From contig JAKAIC010000009.1 of assembly GCA_021814565.1 (NCBI GenBank), positions 1 through 37,857 of the forward strand: 37,857 nt of DNA, written 5' to 3'. The stretch is from Actinomycetes bacterium (lineage in GTDB: Bacteria > Actinomycetota > Actinomycetes > S36-B12 > UBA5976). This document shows positions 6,424 through 14,032 of this stretch, in pieces; position 1 is the first letter of the stretch; each line of letters opens with the position of its first letter. Below the pieces are notes generated by a model. That model made no database searches. It was not told where the DNA came from and was given only the letters and a program-made list of their open reading frames with translations. A program made the position numbers and the translations under genes.

Positions 6424-7131
6424 CTAGGCGACCTGGGTGTGGAACAGTGCACCCACGCCGTAGGTGGCGGCCATGGCCAACAACCCACCGAGGATGACGC
6501 GAATGGTGGGCTTGACCGGGTTCATGCCCGAGGCCACCCCGCTGAAGGTGCCCGCCGCGCCGAGGCCGATGAAGGTGACCAGGAACATCATCTTCACGCG
6601 GATGTTCTCGGGGGTCGACAAAGCCAGGAAGGGCACGACACCACCCAGAATGAAACTGGCGGCTGACGCCATGGCCGCCTGCAGCGGTTTGGCGTCGTTG
6701 TGCTCATGGCGACCGAGTTCCTCCCGCAGGTGCGCCTCCAGCGCATCATGGGCCGTCATCTCGATGGCTGCACGCTCCGCGGTGTGACGTGTAAGGCCGC
6801 GAGCTTGCAAGTACTGGGTGAGCTCCTCCAACTCTGCTTCCGGCTGGTCGTTGAGGTGCTTGATCTCAAGTTGGCGGTCCGCCTCCTCGATGTCAGCCTG
6901 GGAACTCACGCTGACGAACTCGCCGACGGCCATGGCCAGAGCACCGGCGGAGATGGCGGCAACGCCGGCCGTAGCCACACCGCTGGCGGTGGCGCCGGCC
7001 GCGGCCACACCCACCATGATGGATGAGATGGAGACCAGGCCGTCATTGGCACCCAGCACCGCAGCACGCAGCCAACCGCCGCGTCCCGCCTTGTGGGCCT
7101 CCTCATGAGGCACTGTGAGTTCGATGTTCAT
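6424..7131 (-). CDS. VIT1/CCC1-family transporter
   Basis: The protein of 235 aa belongs to the VIT1/CCC1 family of vacuolar iron and manganese transporters and their bacterial relatives, likely exporting Fe2+ or Mn2+ across the inner membrane. The first transmembrane helix has the family signature AAVLGANDGLVSISSIMVGV (about 20-39), followed by a small-residue helix (GVATAGVAAISAGALAMAVGEFVSVSSQAD). A charged cytoplasmic stretch rich in Glu and His (about 75-135) matches the metal-binding domain of the family. Three C-terminal helices follow. I chose ATG 7131 because GGGAGA lies 9 nt upstream; the in-frame ATG at 7140 has no room for it, and the track start at 7257 is too early. The actual metal cannot be told from sequence. 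Confidence 0.9.
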   Translation of the reverse strand: MNIELTVPHEEAHKAGRGGWLRAAVLGANDGLVSISSIMVGVAAAGATASGVATAGVAAISAGALAMAVGEFVSVSSQADIEEADRQLEIKHLNDQPEAELEELTQYLQARGLTRHTAERAAIEMTAHDALEAHLREELGRHEHNDAKPLQAAMASAASFILGGVVPFLALSTPENIRVKMMFLVTFIGLGAAGTFSGVASGMNPVKPTIRVILGGLLAMAATYGVGALFHTQVA

Positions 7132-7165
7132 GCGTCGCATTCTCCCATGGTCGGCTATCTCGACG

Positions 7166-7194
7166 CTGAACCCCGCCTGCCGGTTCGGTATCCT
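7166..7194 (+). promoter_or_regulatory. Promoter of the lipoprotein gene
   Basis: CTGAAC (7166-7171), a 17-bp spacer and TATCCT (7189-7194) precede the gene. A GGAGGA ribosome site lies 4 nt before the ATG at 7218, so this transcript has a leader, unlike many neighbours. Confidence 0.4.
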
Positions 7195-7217
7195 GTGCAC
7201 GTCCATACGGAGGAACC

Positions 7218-7736
7218 ATGCGCATTCCAGTCGCCCTTGCTGCCCTTGCCCTGACACTCTCCGCGTGCGGTGGTGGTGGCACCCCGACAGCAGCTAGCAC
7301 CGCCGGTGCCTCGGCCTCAGCCTCAGCCTCGGCCACTCCGAGCGGCGTGACCGCCAACTTCGGTGCACCTGCAGACCTGGGCAATGGTGTCGCAGTGACG
7401 GTGAGCACCCCCGCCAGCTTCACACCCGGATCGTTCGCCTCCAATGTCATGCCGGGCCAGGTACCGAACGTCTTCAACGTCACGGTCGACAACAAGGGCA
7501 CCACCGCACTCGACATGACGTCCGTGTCCGTCACCGCCAGCACCGCAAGTTCCACCTGCACCGACGTCCTCGACGGCGACAACGGCATCAACGGTGCCCC
7601 GACGGACCCCTTGGCAGCCGGCGCCAGCACCAGCTTCAAGTTCGCCATCTCCTGTGACGCCAAGGCTGGGGCGCCGCTCAGCGTGAATGTCACGGTCGGC
7701 GCCAACTCAGTGACCTTGGACGGCAAACTCGCCTGA
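7218..7736 (+). CDS. Predicted lipoprotein with immunoglobulin-like domain
   Basis: A 172-aa exported protein of unknown function. The lipobox LSAC puts the lipidated cysteine at residue 17, after a short MRIPVALAALALT signal, so it should be anchored to the outer face of the membrane. A Gly/Ala/Ser/Thr-rich linker (about 18-45, including alternating Ala-Ser) precedes a beta-rich domain with VPNVFNVTVDNKGTTALDMTSVSVT, which resembles the DUF4352/telomeric-repeat-factor-like extracellular domains seen in actinobacterial lipoproteins. Two cysteines (in SSTCTD and AISCDA) could form a disulfide. The GGAGGA site fixes the start. It is a single gene ended by a strong hairpin. No specific ligand can be suggested. 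Confidence 0.85.
   Translation: MRIPVALAALALTLSACGGGGTPTAASTAGASASASASATPSGVTANFGAPADLGNGVAVTVSTPASFTPGSFASNVMPGQVPNVFNVTVDNKGTTALDMTSVSVTASTASSTCTDVLDGDNGINGAPTDPLAAGASTSFKFAISCDAKAGAPLSVNVTVGANSVTLDGKLA
7308..7331 (+). repeat. Tandem GCCTCR hexamer repeat in the lipoprotein linker
   Basis: GCCTCG, GCCTCA, GCCTCA, GCCTCG run head to tail and encode Ala-Ser four times, just after the lipid-anchor cysteine. Changes in copy number would stay in frame and only alter linker length. Confidence 0.85.
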
Positions 7737-7748
7737 CTCCAGACACGA

Positions 7749-7779
7749 CGATGGCCCGCAGCAACACTGCGGGCCATCG
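7749..7779. terminator. Bidirectional hairpin between the lipoprotein gene and oppF
   Basis: CGATGGCCCGCAG and CTGCGGGCCATCG form a perfect 13-bp stem with a 5-nt loop (CAACA) between convergent genes. Confidence 0.85.
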
Positions 7780-7801
7780 CTGTTCATGGGTCGGGTTCCC
7801 G

Positions 7802-8782
7802 TCACTCCTCCGGGAAATGGCAGGCCACAATGCGCTGCGGGGCAATCTCGGTGGGGACCGGCGCCTCAAGTCGGCAGCGCTCCTGCGCCTTCCAGCAACG
7901 CGTGTGGAACACGCAGCCGGTCGGCGGGTTCATGGGGCTGGGCAGGTCACCCGAGAGCATGATGCGCTCGCGCTTGCGTTCCAACTGCGGATCCGGGATC
8001 GGCACTGCCGAGAGCAGCGCCTTGGTGTACGGGTGGCGCGGGCTGTCGTAGAGCACCGACGTGGAGGCAACCTCCATGACCTTGCCCAGGTACATGACGA
8101 CGACACGATCTGAGATGTGCTGCACCACTGACAAGTCGTGCGCCACGAAGACGTAGGCCAGTCCGAATTCCTGCTGCAGGTCGTCGAGAAGATTCACCAC
8201 CTGGGCCTGGATGGAGACGTCCAGGGCCGAAACCGGTTCATCGGCGACGATGAACTTCGGTCGCAAGGCGACAGCACGCGCGATGCCGATGCGCTGACGC
8301 TGGCCACCGGAGAACTCGTGCGGATAGCGGTTGTAATGCTCGGGATTGAGGCCCACCCGCTCCATCAGTTCCTGCACGGCACGCCGCACGCCACCGGGTG
8401 GAGTGATCTTCTGGATTTCATAGGAGGCTGCGATGATGCCGCCCACCGTGTGTCTGGGGTTCAGCGAGGAGTACGGGTCCTGGAAGATCATCTGCATCTC
8501 AGAGCGCAACGGCACCATCTCGCGATGCGAGAGATTCGTGATGTCTCGCCCGCGATAGATGATGCGGCCCGCCGTGGGTTCATAGAGCTTGAGGATGGTG
8601 CGCCCGGCCGTGGTCTTGCCACAGCCCGACTCGCCGACCAGACCAACGGTCTCACCCTCATGCACTTCGAGGTCGATGCCGTCGACAGCCTTCACCACAC
8701 CGCGGCGACGATTGAAGACTCCACCGGAATGCGTATCGAAATGCTTCTGCAGGCCCTCGAGCTTCAGGACGACGTCGCTCAT
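7802..8782 (-). CDS. oppF: Oligopeptide/dipeptide ABC transporter ATPase (OppF-type)
   Basis: The 326-aa protein is the second ATPase of a peptide importer and works on the cytoplasmic face with OppD. Walker A is GESGCGKTT (about 50-58), the signature is [13 protein letters not shown], and Walker B is [12 protein letters not shown]. The C-terminal oligopeptide-transporter extension ([17 protein letters not shown]) contains the cysteines typical of OppF/DppF iron-sulfur-like motifs. The first bases overlap the oppD stop in an ATGA, so the two are translationally coupled. It is the last gene of the operon and ends at the shared hairpin. Confidence 0.95.
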   Translation of the reverse strand: MSDVVLKLEGLQKHFDTHSGGVFNRRRGVVKAVDGIDLEVHEGETVGLVGESGCGKTTAGRTILKLYEPTAGRIIYRGRDITNLSHREMVPLRSEMQMIFQDPYSSLNPRHTVGGIIAASYEIQKITPPGGVRRAVQELMERVGLNPEHYNRYPHEFSGGQRQRIGIARAVALRPKFIVADEPVSALDVSIQAQVVNLLDDLQQEFGLAYVFVAHDLSVVQHISDRVVVMYLGKVMEVASTSVLYDSPRHPYTKALLSAVPIPDPQLERKRERIMLSGDLPSPMNPPTGCVFHTRCWKAQERCRLEAPVPTEIAPQRIVACHFPEE

Positions 8783-9807
8783 CGCACACCCCCATGCGCT
8801 GCGCGCAGTTGTTCAGGCGTGAGATGGCAGCGACCCAGATGGCCGGGTTCCACCTCCACCAAGTCCGGCATCTGCGTGGCGCAGCGACCGTCTCCGACAA
8901 GTTGCTTGAGATGGCAGCGCGGCTCAAAAGAACAGCCCGGCGGCATGGCGATTAGCGACGGTGGTTGACCGGGAATCGCATGCAGTCGAGTGGTGGCTCC
9001 AGCCTTGTCCACGCGAGGGATGGACTCCAGCAGACCCATCGTGTACGGCATCATGGGCTGGTAGAAGACATCATCGATGGCGGCCTGCTCAACGATGCGG
9101 CCCGCGTACATGACATTCACTCGATCCGAGAGCTCCGCGACCACACCCAGATCGTGGGTGATGAGGATGAGCGCGGAGTTGAAGTCGCGCTGCAGATCGC
9201 GCAGCAACTGCAGGATCTGCGCCTGCACGGTCACGTCAAGCGCCGTGGTGGGCTCATCGGCAATCAGCAGCGCCGGATTGTTGATGAGAGCCATGGCAAT
9301 CATGGCGCGTTGGCGCATGCCGCCCGAGAACTGGTGCGGGAACTCCTTGGCGCGCTTGTCGGCACCGGGGATGCCCACCATGTCGATCATCTCGACGGCA
9401 CGCTTCCAGGCGTCGGACTTGGAGCCGTGGTGGTGCAGCCGATAGGCCTCAGCCAGCTGATCACCGATCGTGTAGTAGGGGTGCAGGGAGGACATGGGAT
9501 CCTGGAAGATCATGGCCATCTGCTTGCCACGTAGCTTGCGAACCGTCTCATCGTCGGCTGCGATCACGTCAACCGGACCCTCATCAAGATTGAGGATGGC
9601 CTGGCCGGTGATCTTCGCCTGGTGACGGTTGTGCAACCCCATCACGGCGAGGGTGGATACCGACTTTCCGGAACCGGACTCGCCGACAATGGCCAGGGTT
9701 TCGCCACGGGACACCGTGAACGAAATCCCGTTGTTGGCCTTGACCACACCGTCGTGAGTCGGGAAGGACACATGAAGGTCCTTGACTTCGAGGAAAGGTT
9801 GGCTCAT
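8779..9807 (-). CDS. oppD: Oligopeptide/dipeptide ABC transporter ATPase (OppD-type)
   Basis: The 342-aa partner ATPase of OppF. Walker A is GESGSGKS (about 38-45), the signature is [14 protein letters not shown], and Walker B is [12 protein letters not shown]. The C-terminal part has [22 protein letters not shown], the peptide-transporter extension. The start at ATG 9807 overlaps the oppB stop in an ATGA, and the stop overlaps oppF in the same way, so oppB, oppD and oppF form one tightly coupled block. The transported peptide or other solute is not predictable from the ATPase. Confidence 0.95.
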   Translation of the reverse strand: MSQPFLEVKDLHVSFPTHDGVVKANNGISFTVSRGETLAIVGESGSGKSVSTLAVMGLHNRHQAKITGQAILNLDEGPVDVIAADDETVRKLRGKQMAMIFQDPMSSLHPYYTIGDQLAEAYRLHHHGSKSDAWKRAVEMIDMVGIPGADKRAKEFPHQFSGGMRQRAMIAMALINNPALLIADEPTTALDVTVQAQILQLLRDLQRDFNSALILITHDLGVVAELSDRVNVMYAGRIVEQAAIDDVFYQPMMPYTMGLLESIPRVDKAGATTRLHAIPGQPPSLIAMPPGCSFEPRCHLKQLVGDGRCATQMPDLVEVEPGHLGRCHLTPEQLRAAHGGVR

Positions 9808-10805
9808 GCCACACGCACCCGGGGATCGATGAAGGCGTACAGGAGGTCCACGATCAAGTTCATGATGACCACGAACGCGGCAGCAAGCAGGGTTGTCGCA
9901 ACGATGGTGGGCAGGTCGTAGTCACTCAACACGGCGCGCAAGGAGAGCCGACCCAGGCCAGGCAGGTTGAACACCTGCTCGGTGATGATGGCCCCACCAA
10001 GCAGGCCGGCGAAATCGAGACCAGCCATGGTGGTGATGGGCGCCAGTGCGGCCCGCAGGGTGTGCTTGCGGAGGATGGTCTTCTCACGCAGGCCCTTGGC
10101 ACGCGCAGTCCGGATGTAATCCTCGGAAGAGGTCTCGATGACGCTGGAGCGTGTGAGCCGCGTGTAGATGGCCGCATAGGCAAAGGCCAGAGTGATCCAA
10201 GGCCAGATGAAGGTCTTGAGCCAAGCGAATGGATCATCGAAGGGCGAAACCCAGCGTCCCAGATCGAGTGGGCTCACCAGGTTGAACTTGATGACAACGA
10301 ACAGCAGCAGCATGAGGCCGGAGATGAAGGTCGGGAGCGAAGTGCCGACCAGCACGAAGCCGGTTGCCAGGCGGTCGGGCCAGCGGTGCTTGAAGCGAGC
10401 CGCCAGCACACCGAGTGAGACGCCGAGCAGCAGCCACAGGATGAGCGAGCCGACAGCCAGGCTGAGCGTCACCGGGAAGGCGTCCCGGAGCAGGTTGGTC
10501 ACGCACTCGTGGCGCGTGAACGAGTAGCCGAACGAGGGCGCGGGGCAACTGAAGGCGGCGGAGCCAGTGCCGTAGTTGCGGCCGGCGAAGATGCCGTGCG
10601 CGAAGTTCCAGTACTGCTGCCAGAGTGGAATATCAAGACCCAGGCGATGTCGATTGGCCTCGATGATGTACGGCTTGCAGTGCACACCGCAACTGAGGGC
10701 CGCTGGATCCATCGGCAGCACCGAGAAGATGAGGTACACCGACATGCTGACCAGGATGAGGATGATGACCGTATAGACGAGGCGACGGCCGATGTATTTC
10801 AGCAC
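9804..10805 (-). CDS. oppB: Peptide ABC transporter permease (OppB-type)
   Basis: An integral membrane permease of 333 aa, one half of the peptide channel. The N-terminus MLKYIGRRLVYTVIILILVSMSVYLIFSVLP is the classic OppB/DppB opening with the first helix. The cytoplasmic EAA loop that contacts the ATPases is EDYIRTARAKGLREKTILRKHTLRAAL. The start is GTG 10805 with GGAGG 7 nt upstream. The periplasmic loop after helix 1 is long and carries several cysteines (LSCGVHCKPY, FSCPAP, HECV), which is unusual and suggests extracellular disulfides. It is separated from its usual partner oppC by oppA and an 18-bp hairpin. Confidence 0.94.
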   Translation of the reverse strand: MLKYIGRRLVYTVIILILVSMSVYLIFSVLPMDPAALSCGVHCKPYIIEANRHRLGLDIPLWQQYWNFAHGIFAGRNYGTGSAAFSCPAPSFGYSFTRHECVTNLLRDAFPVTLSLAVGSLILWLLLGVSLGVLAARFKHRWPDRLATGFVLVGTSLPTFISGLMLLLFVVIKFNLVSPLDLGRWVSPFDDPFAWLKTFIWPWITLAFAYAAIYTRLTRSSVIETSSEDYIRTARAKGLREKTILRKHTLRAALAPITTMAGLDFAGLLGGAIITEQVFNLPGLGRLSLRAVLSDYDLPTIVATTLLAAAFVVIMNLIVDLLYAFIDPRVRVA

Positions 10806-10842
10806 CCTCGATCCTCCGATTCGTCGTTGGGGCGGACAGTCG

Positions 10843-10881
10843 TAATCGTTGGGGGCGGCTGTGAGCCGCCCCCAACGATTA
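10843..10881 (-). terminator. 18-bp perfect hairpin between oppA and oppB
   Basis: TAATCGTTGGGGGCGGCT (10843-10860) and its exact complement (10864-10881) enclose a 3-nt loop. It lies 23 nt after the oppA stop and 38 nt before oppB. In this place it would act as a partial terminator or an mRNA-stabilising stem that leaves more binding protein than permease. No T-run follows. Confidence 0.85.
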
Positions 10882-10904
10882 CCGGGACTTGCAGTCTTGC
10901 TTGG

Positions 10905-12647
10905 TTACTTCAGGTACATCGTCGGGAAGAGGAAGGTGCCCTGCGGCCCCCACCACTTCACGCCGCCAACGCCGGACCCGAACGCGTCAGCCGCCTTCGA
11001 GAACATGACGCCCAGGATCCAGTACTGATCCATCGCGTACTGCGCAGCCTTGTGCCAGAGCACGGACTGCTTGGCGCGGTTGGTCTCGCCCATGGCCTGA
11101 TTGACGATCTTGACGAAAGCCGGGTAGGCCGGGTCATTCCAGTTCTGGCTCAGGTCGAAACCACCGTTCTTCACGAACAGCGGCGGGATGACCGTCGATG
11201 CATTCGCCCAGTCTGCGCCCCAACCGGACCGTGACATGTCACCCTGCTTGGAGGTGTTCATGATGGTCGAGTAGTACTGACCGGACGGGATGAAGTTGTA
11301 CGTCACGACGATGCCGGCGGCCTTCATGGCTGCCGAGATGCTCGGCGTCCATGCCTTGTAGGTCGGGGTGTTCGGCAGGTCGATGCTGACGCCCGTGTTC
11401 GTGAGCTTGTTGTACGCGGAGGGGCACTGCGTCTTGGCTTGCTCGAGCAGCGTCTTCACGTACGCCGGGTTGCCGGTGGCCTTCCAGTTCGGGTCGTGGA
11501 TGTTGCCCGTGGTGGGGGCGTAGTCCGGACCCAGGTTGGGCTTGATGGCATTGTCACCGGGGACGCCGTAGTACTTGGTGCCGCCGTTGGCATCGATGAT
11601 CGCCTGGGTGTTCCACGCGAAGAACAGCGCCTTGCGGGCGGCCAAGCAGTTCATGGACGCAGCGTTGACTGCCATGTACCGGGTGTACGGATCCAGAACG
11701 AGCAGGCCGCGCCTGGCGGTTGACGGGTTCTGGAAGTAGGCCGGCACATCCTGCGGGAGCAGGCCGTCGAAGGAGACCGCGTTGGGGATGGAGTCGGTCT
11801 TCATCATCTGGTCGATGACGTCGGGCTGGATACCGAAACGAACCTCGATCGAATCCGGGTAGGGGGTACGGATCTTGTCCGACTTGCGGTTCCACTTGGG
11901 GTTGCGAACCAGCGTCAGCGAATCACCGATCTTGTACTGCTGGATCTTGTAGGGGCCCGTGGAAAGCGGCGCGAGGTCGTACTTCTCGCCGGTGTCCTTG
12001 GACTTCTTGACCGGAGACATGGCCGGGTAGGTCGCGAAGAAGTTGAAGTCGGCAACCGACTTGTTCAGCCTGATCGTGATGGTCTGGCCCTTGCAGGACA
12101 CGGCCTTGTCGTACAGCTTCGCCTGTGCAGGGGTGGCCTTGTAGGGACCCGGGTACTTCGAGGAACCATCGGAGTTCTGCGGGATCGCGAAGTACTGGAT
12201 GCCGTAGGTCGGACCATCGGGGAGCACATCCTGCGCGAATTCACGGGAGATGCCGTACTTCAGGTCGGCACACGTGATCTTGGAGCCATCCTGCCAGGTG
12301 ACGCCCGGACGAAGTGTCCAGGTCCAGGTCTTGGCCTTGTTGCTCGGCACACCAGTGTTGGTGGCCAGGTCAGGTGTCAGGGTGTAGCCGGCTGCGCCAG
12401 CCGAGTACTTGTATGCAACCAGCGTGCGGAACAGGTACGTATTCAGGAACGCGATGTCGCGGCCCGTGTACACGCGCGTGGGATCGATGTGATCCAGCTG
12501 CTGCTGTTGGGTGACGAAGATGAGCGTGCCGCCACTCTTGCTCGCCGCGCTCACCGCGGTGGTCGACACGGCCATCATGGTGCCGGCAAGCAGGGTGCTT
12601 GCAGCGACGCCAGCGATCACGCGGCGGCCCTTTCGGGTTACGGACAT
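10905..12647 (-). CDS. oppA: Peptide ABC transporter substrate-binding protein (OppA-type, SBP_bac_5)
   Basis: The mature protein captures the solute outside the membrane and hands it to OppBC. It has 580 aa from ATG 12647, normal for the family. The N-terminus has a twin-basic region (RKGRRVIAGVAASTLLAGTMMAVSTTAVSAAS), an exported signal without a clear lipobox cysteine. The SBP_bac_5 fold is recognised from GGTLIFVTQQQQLDHIDPTRVYTGRD, the WTWTLRPGVTWQDGSKITCADLKYGI motif (about 115-140), and ALFFAWNTQAIIDANGG. The track begins 36 codons earlier, but a textbook GAAGGAGGA stands 4 nt before the chosen ATG. Its position between oppC and oppB is unusual. Confidence 0.94.
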   Translation of the reverse strand: MSVTRKGRRVIAGVAASTLLAGTMMAVSTTAVSAASKSGGTLIFVTQQQQLDHIDPTRVYTGRDIAFLNTYLFRTLVAYKYSAGAAGYTLTPDLATNTGVPSNKAKTWTWTLRPGVTWQDGSKITCADLKYGISREFAQDVLPDGPTYGIQYFAIPQNSDGSSKYPGPYKATPAQAKLYDKAVSCKGQTITIRLNKSVADFNFFATYPAMSPVKKSKDTGEKYDLAPLSTGPYKIQQYKIGDSLTLVRNPKWNRKSDKIRTPYPDSIEVRFGIQPDVIDQMMKTDSIPNAVSFDGLLPQDVPAYFQNPSTARRGLLVLDPYTRYMAVNAASMNCLAARKALFFAWNTQAIIDANGGTKYYGVPGDNAIKPNLGPDYAPTTGNIHDPNWKATGNPAYVKTLLEQAKTQCPSAYNKLTNTGVSIDLPNTPTYKAWTPSISAAMKAAGIVVTYNFIPSGQYYSTIMNTSKQGDMSRSGWGADWANASTVIPPLFVKNGGFDLSQNWNDPAYPAFVKIVNQAMGETNRAKQSVLWHKAAQYAMDQYWILGVMFSKAADAFGSGVGGVKWWGPQGTFLFPTMYLK

Positions 12648-12669
12648 GAGTCCTCCTTCTAATGTCCTG

Positions 12670-12690
12670 CCGACAGGCTTCGCCCGTCGG
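12670..12690 (-). promoter_or_regulatory. Small hairpin ahead of the oppA ribosome site
   Basis: CCGAC-A-GGC and GCC-C-GTCGG form a stem interrupted by one mismatch with a 3-nt loop, 10-15 nt upstream of GAAGGAGGA. The 223-bp gap between oppC and oppA otherwise shows no gene. The hairpin may be a processing or stability element. Confidence 0.25.
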
Positions 12691-12870
12691 GCCCCACCGA
12701 TTGCCGTGAGCGCCTTTCGGCTCCCGGCGCCCCCGGTCGGAGGGGCTCCCCGCATTGCTGCGGAAACTTGTGTACTGATCGTCGCAGTCGCGATTCTGCG
12801 GCTACTGCCAATCGTCTGTGATCCTCTCCCCAGATTGGTTTCGGATCGGTTTCAGTTGTGTCGCGAACTG

Positions 12871-13836
12871 CTAACGGTCCGCCTTCGGATCGAGTGCGTC
12901 CCGAACCGCGTCGCCAAGGACGTTGAGTGCGAGCACGATCACGATGAGCATGGCGGCCGGAATCAGCAGGTAACTGGGATCCTGCTGCCAGTAGTTGATG
13001 CTGTCCGAGAGCACGATGCCCCAGGTGGTTGCCGGCGGCTGCACACCGACACCGAGGAACGAATACACAGCCTCGGCAGAAAGGTAGACAGGCAGCGTGA
13101 GGCTGAGGAAGACGATGACCGGTGAGAGCAGGTTCGGCATCAACTCACGGAAGAGGATGCGACGCGTGCTGGCACCTAGTGACTGCGCTGCCATCACAAA
13201 GTCGCGTTCGCGCAACGAGAGCACCTGGCTGCGGATGATGCGGGCGAAACCCGGCCATCCGAAGAGCACGAAGAAGATGATGAGCACAACGATGCGTGCA
13301 GTGTTGCCAGTCCCGAGATGCAGGGCCTCCACGCGCTGCGTGAGCGGCAGCGCCAGAGCCACGATCATGAAGGTGGTGGGGAAGGCGAGCAGGAAGTCGA
13401 TGACTCGACCCACGGTGGCGTCAACCCAACCGCGGTAGAAGCCGACGAGCGTGCCCATGAACAGGCCGAAGCCGATGGTGGCCACACTGGCGACGATGGC
13501 CAGCGTGAACGAGATTCGGCTTCCGTACAAAAGCATCGCGAACACGTCACGACCGGCCTGCGGCTCGATGCCCAAGGGGTGGGCCCAGCTGATGGCGCTG
13601 CCACCCTTGGGCATGCCGTAGGAGTTCAACTGATCCGCATACGGGGTCTCGGGATCAAGATGCCACAGCCGCGTGATGAGCGGTGCAGCGAACGCCGTGA
13701 CAACGAAGAACAGGGACACCAGCCCTGCGACGATGCCCGCCTTGTTGCGCTTGAACCGAACCCATGCCAACTGGTTCGGCGTCCGTGAGACCAGTTCCTG
13801 AACAGAGGCCTCTGTTTCGGCCGCAGCGACAGGCAC
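12871..13836 (-). CDS. oppC: Peptide ABC transporter permease (OppC-type)
   Basis: The second channel subunit, 321 aa and about six membrane helices. The cytoplasmic N-terminus is followed by the OppC-type helix AGIVAGLVSLFFVVTAFAAPLI, and the periplasmic loop contains HPLGIEPQAGRDVFAMLLYGSRISF, a hallmark of DppC/OppC. The EAA loop is FVMAAQSLGASTRRILFRELMPNLL. The start is GTG 13836 with AAGGAG 5 nt upstream. It is the first gene of the opp operon, which breaks the usual order of permease pairs (oppB then oppC). A 16-bp palindrome lies 27 nt before the start. Confidence 0.94.
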   Translation of the reverse strand: MPVAAAETEASVQELVSRTPNQLAWVRFKRNKAGIVAGLVSLFFVVTAFAAPLITRLWHLDPETPYADQLNSYGMPKGGSAISWAHPLGIEPQAGRDVFAMLLYGSRISFTLAIVASVATIGFGLFMGTLVGFYRGWVDATVGRVIDFLLAFPTTFMIVALALPLTQRVEALHLGTGNTARIVVLIIFFVLFGWPGFARIIRSQVLSLRERDFVMAAQSLGASTRRILFRELMPNLLSPVIVFLSLTLPVYLSAEAVYSFLGVGVQPPATTWGIVLSDSINYWQQDPSYLLIPAAMLIVIVLALNVLGDAVRDALDPKADR

Positions 13837-13862
13837 ACTCGCTCCTTGACGTCATCATCGAG

Positions 13863-13878
13863 TCGGACATATGTCCGA
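13863..13878. promoter_or_regulatory. 16-bp perfect palindrome upstream of oppC (candidate operator)
   Basis: TCGGACATATGTCCGA reads the same on both strands. It lies in the 196-bp gap between the beta-CASP gene and oppC, 27 bp before the oppC GTG, where a repressor dimer would block transcription. No regulator gene adjoins it. A TAAGTT hexamer upstream could be the -10, but I cannot place the promoter firmly. Confidence 0.5.
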
Positions 13879-14032
13879 TTTGGGTATGAACTTATGCCTG
13901 TTTGCGTTTGCGCACAATTCAACTGCCGTCCAACTCGCCCATCGTTACGGAGACGTTGCCCGCCTATACGTTCGTCGAACACGAATGCCCACTAGGCGAC
14001 GCGGTGAGGGGCCAAAATACCTTCGGGATCCC

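Noticed and set aside
10905-12755. Longer 616-aa start for OppA
   Set aside because: The extension lacks a ribosome site and would bury the signal peptide; GAAGGAGGA precedes ATG 12647.
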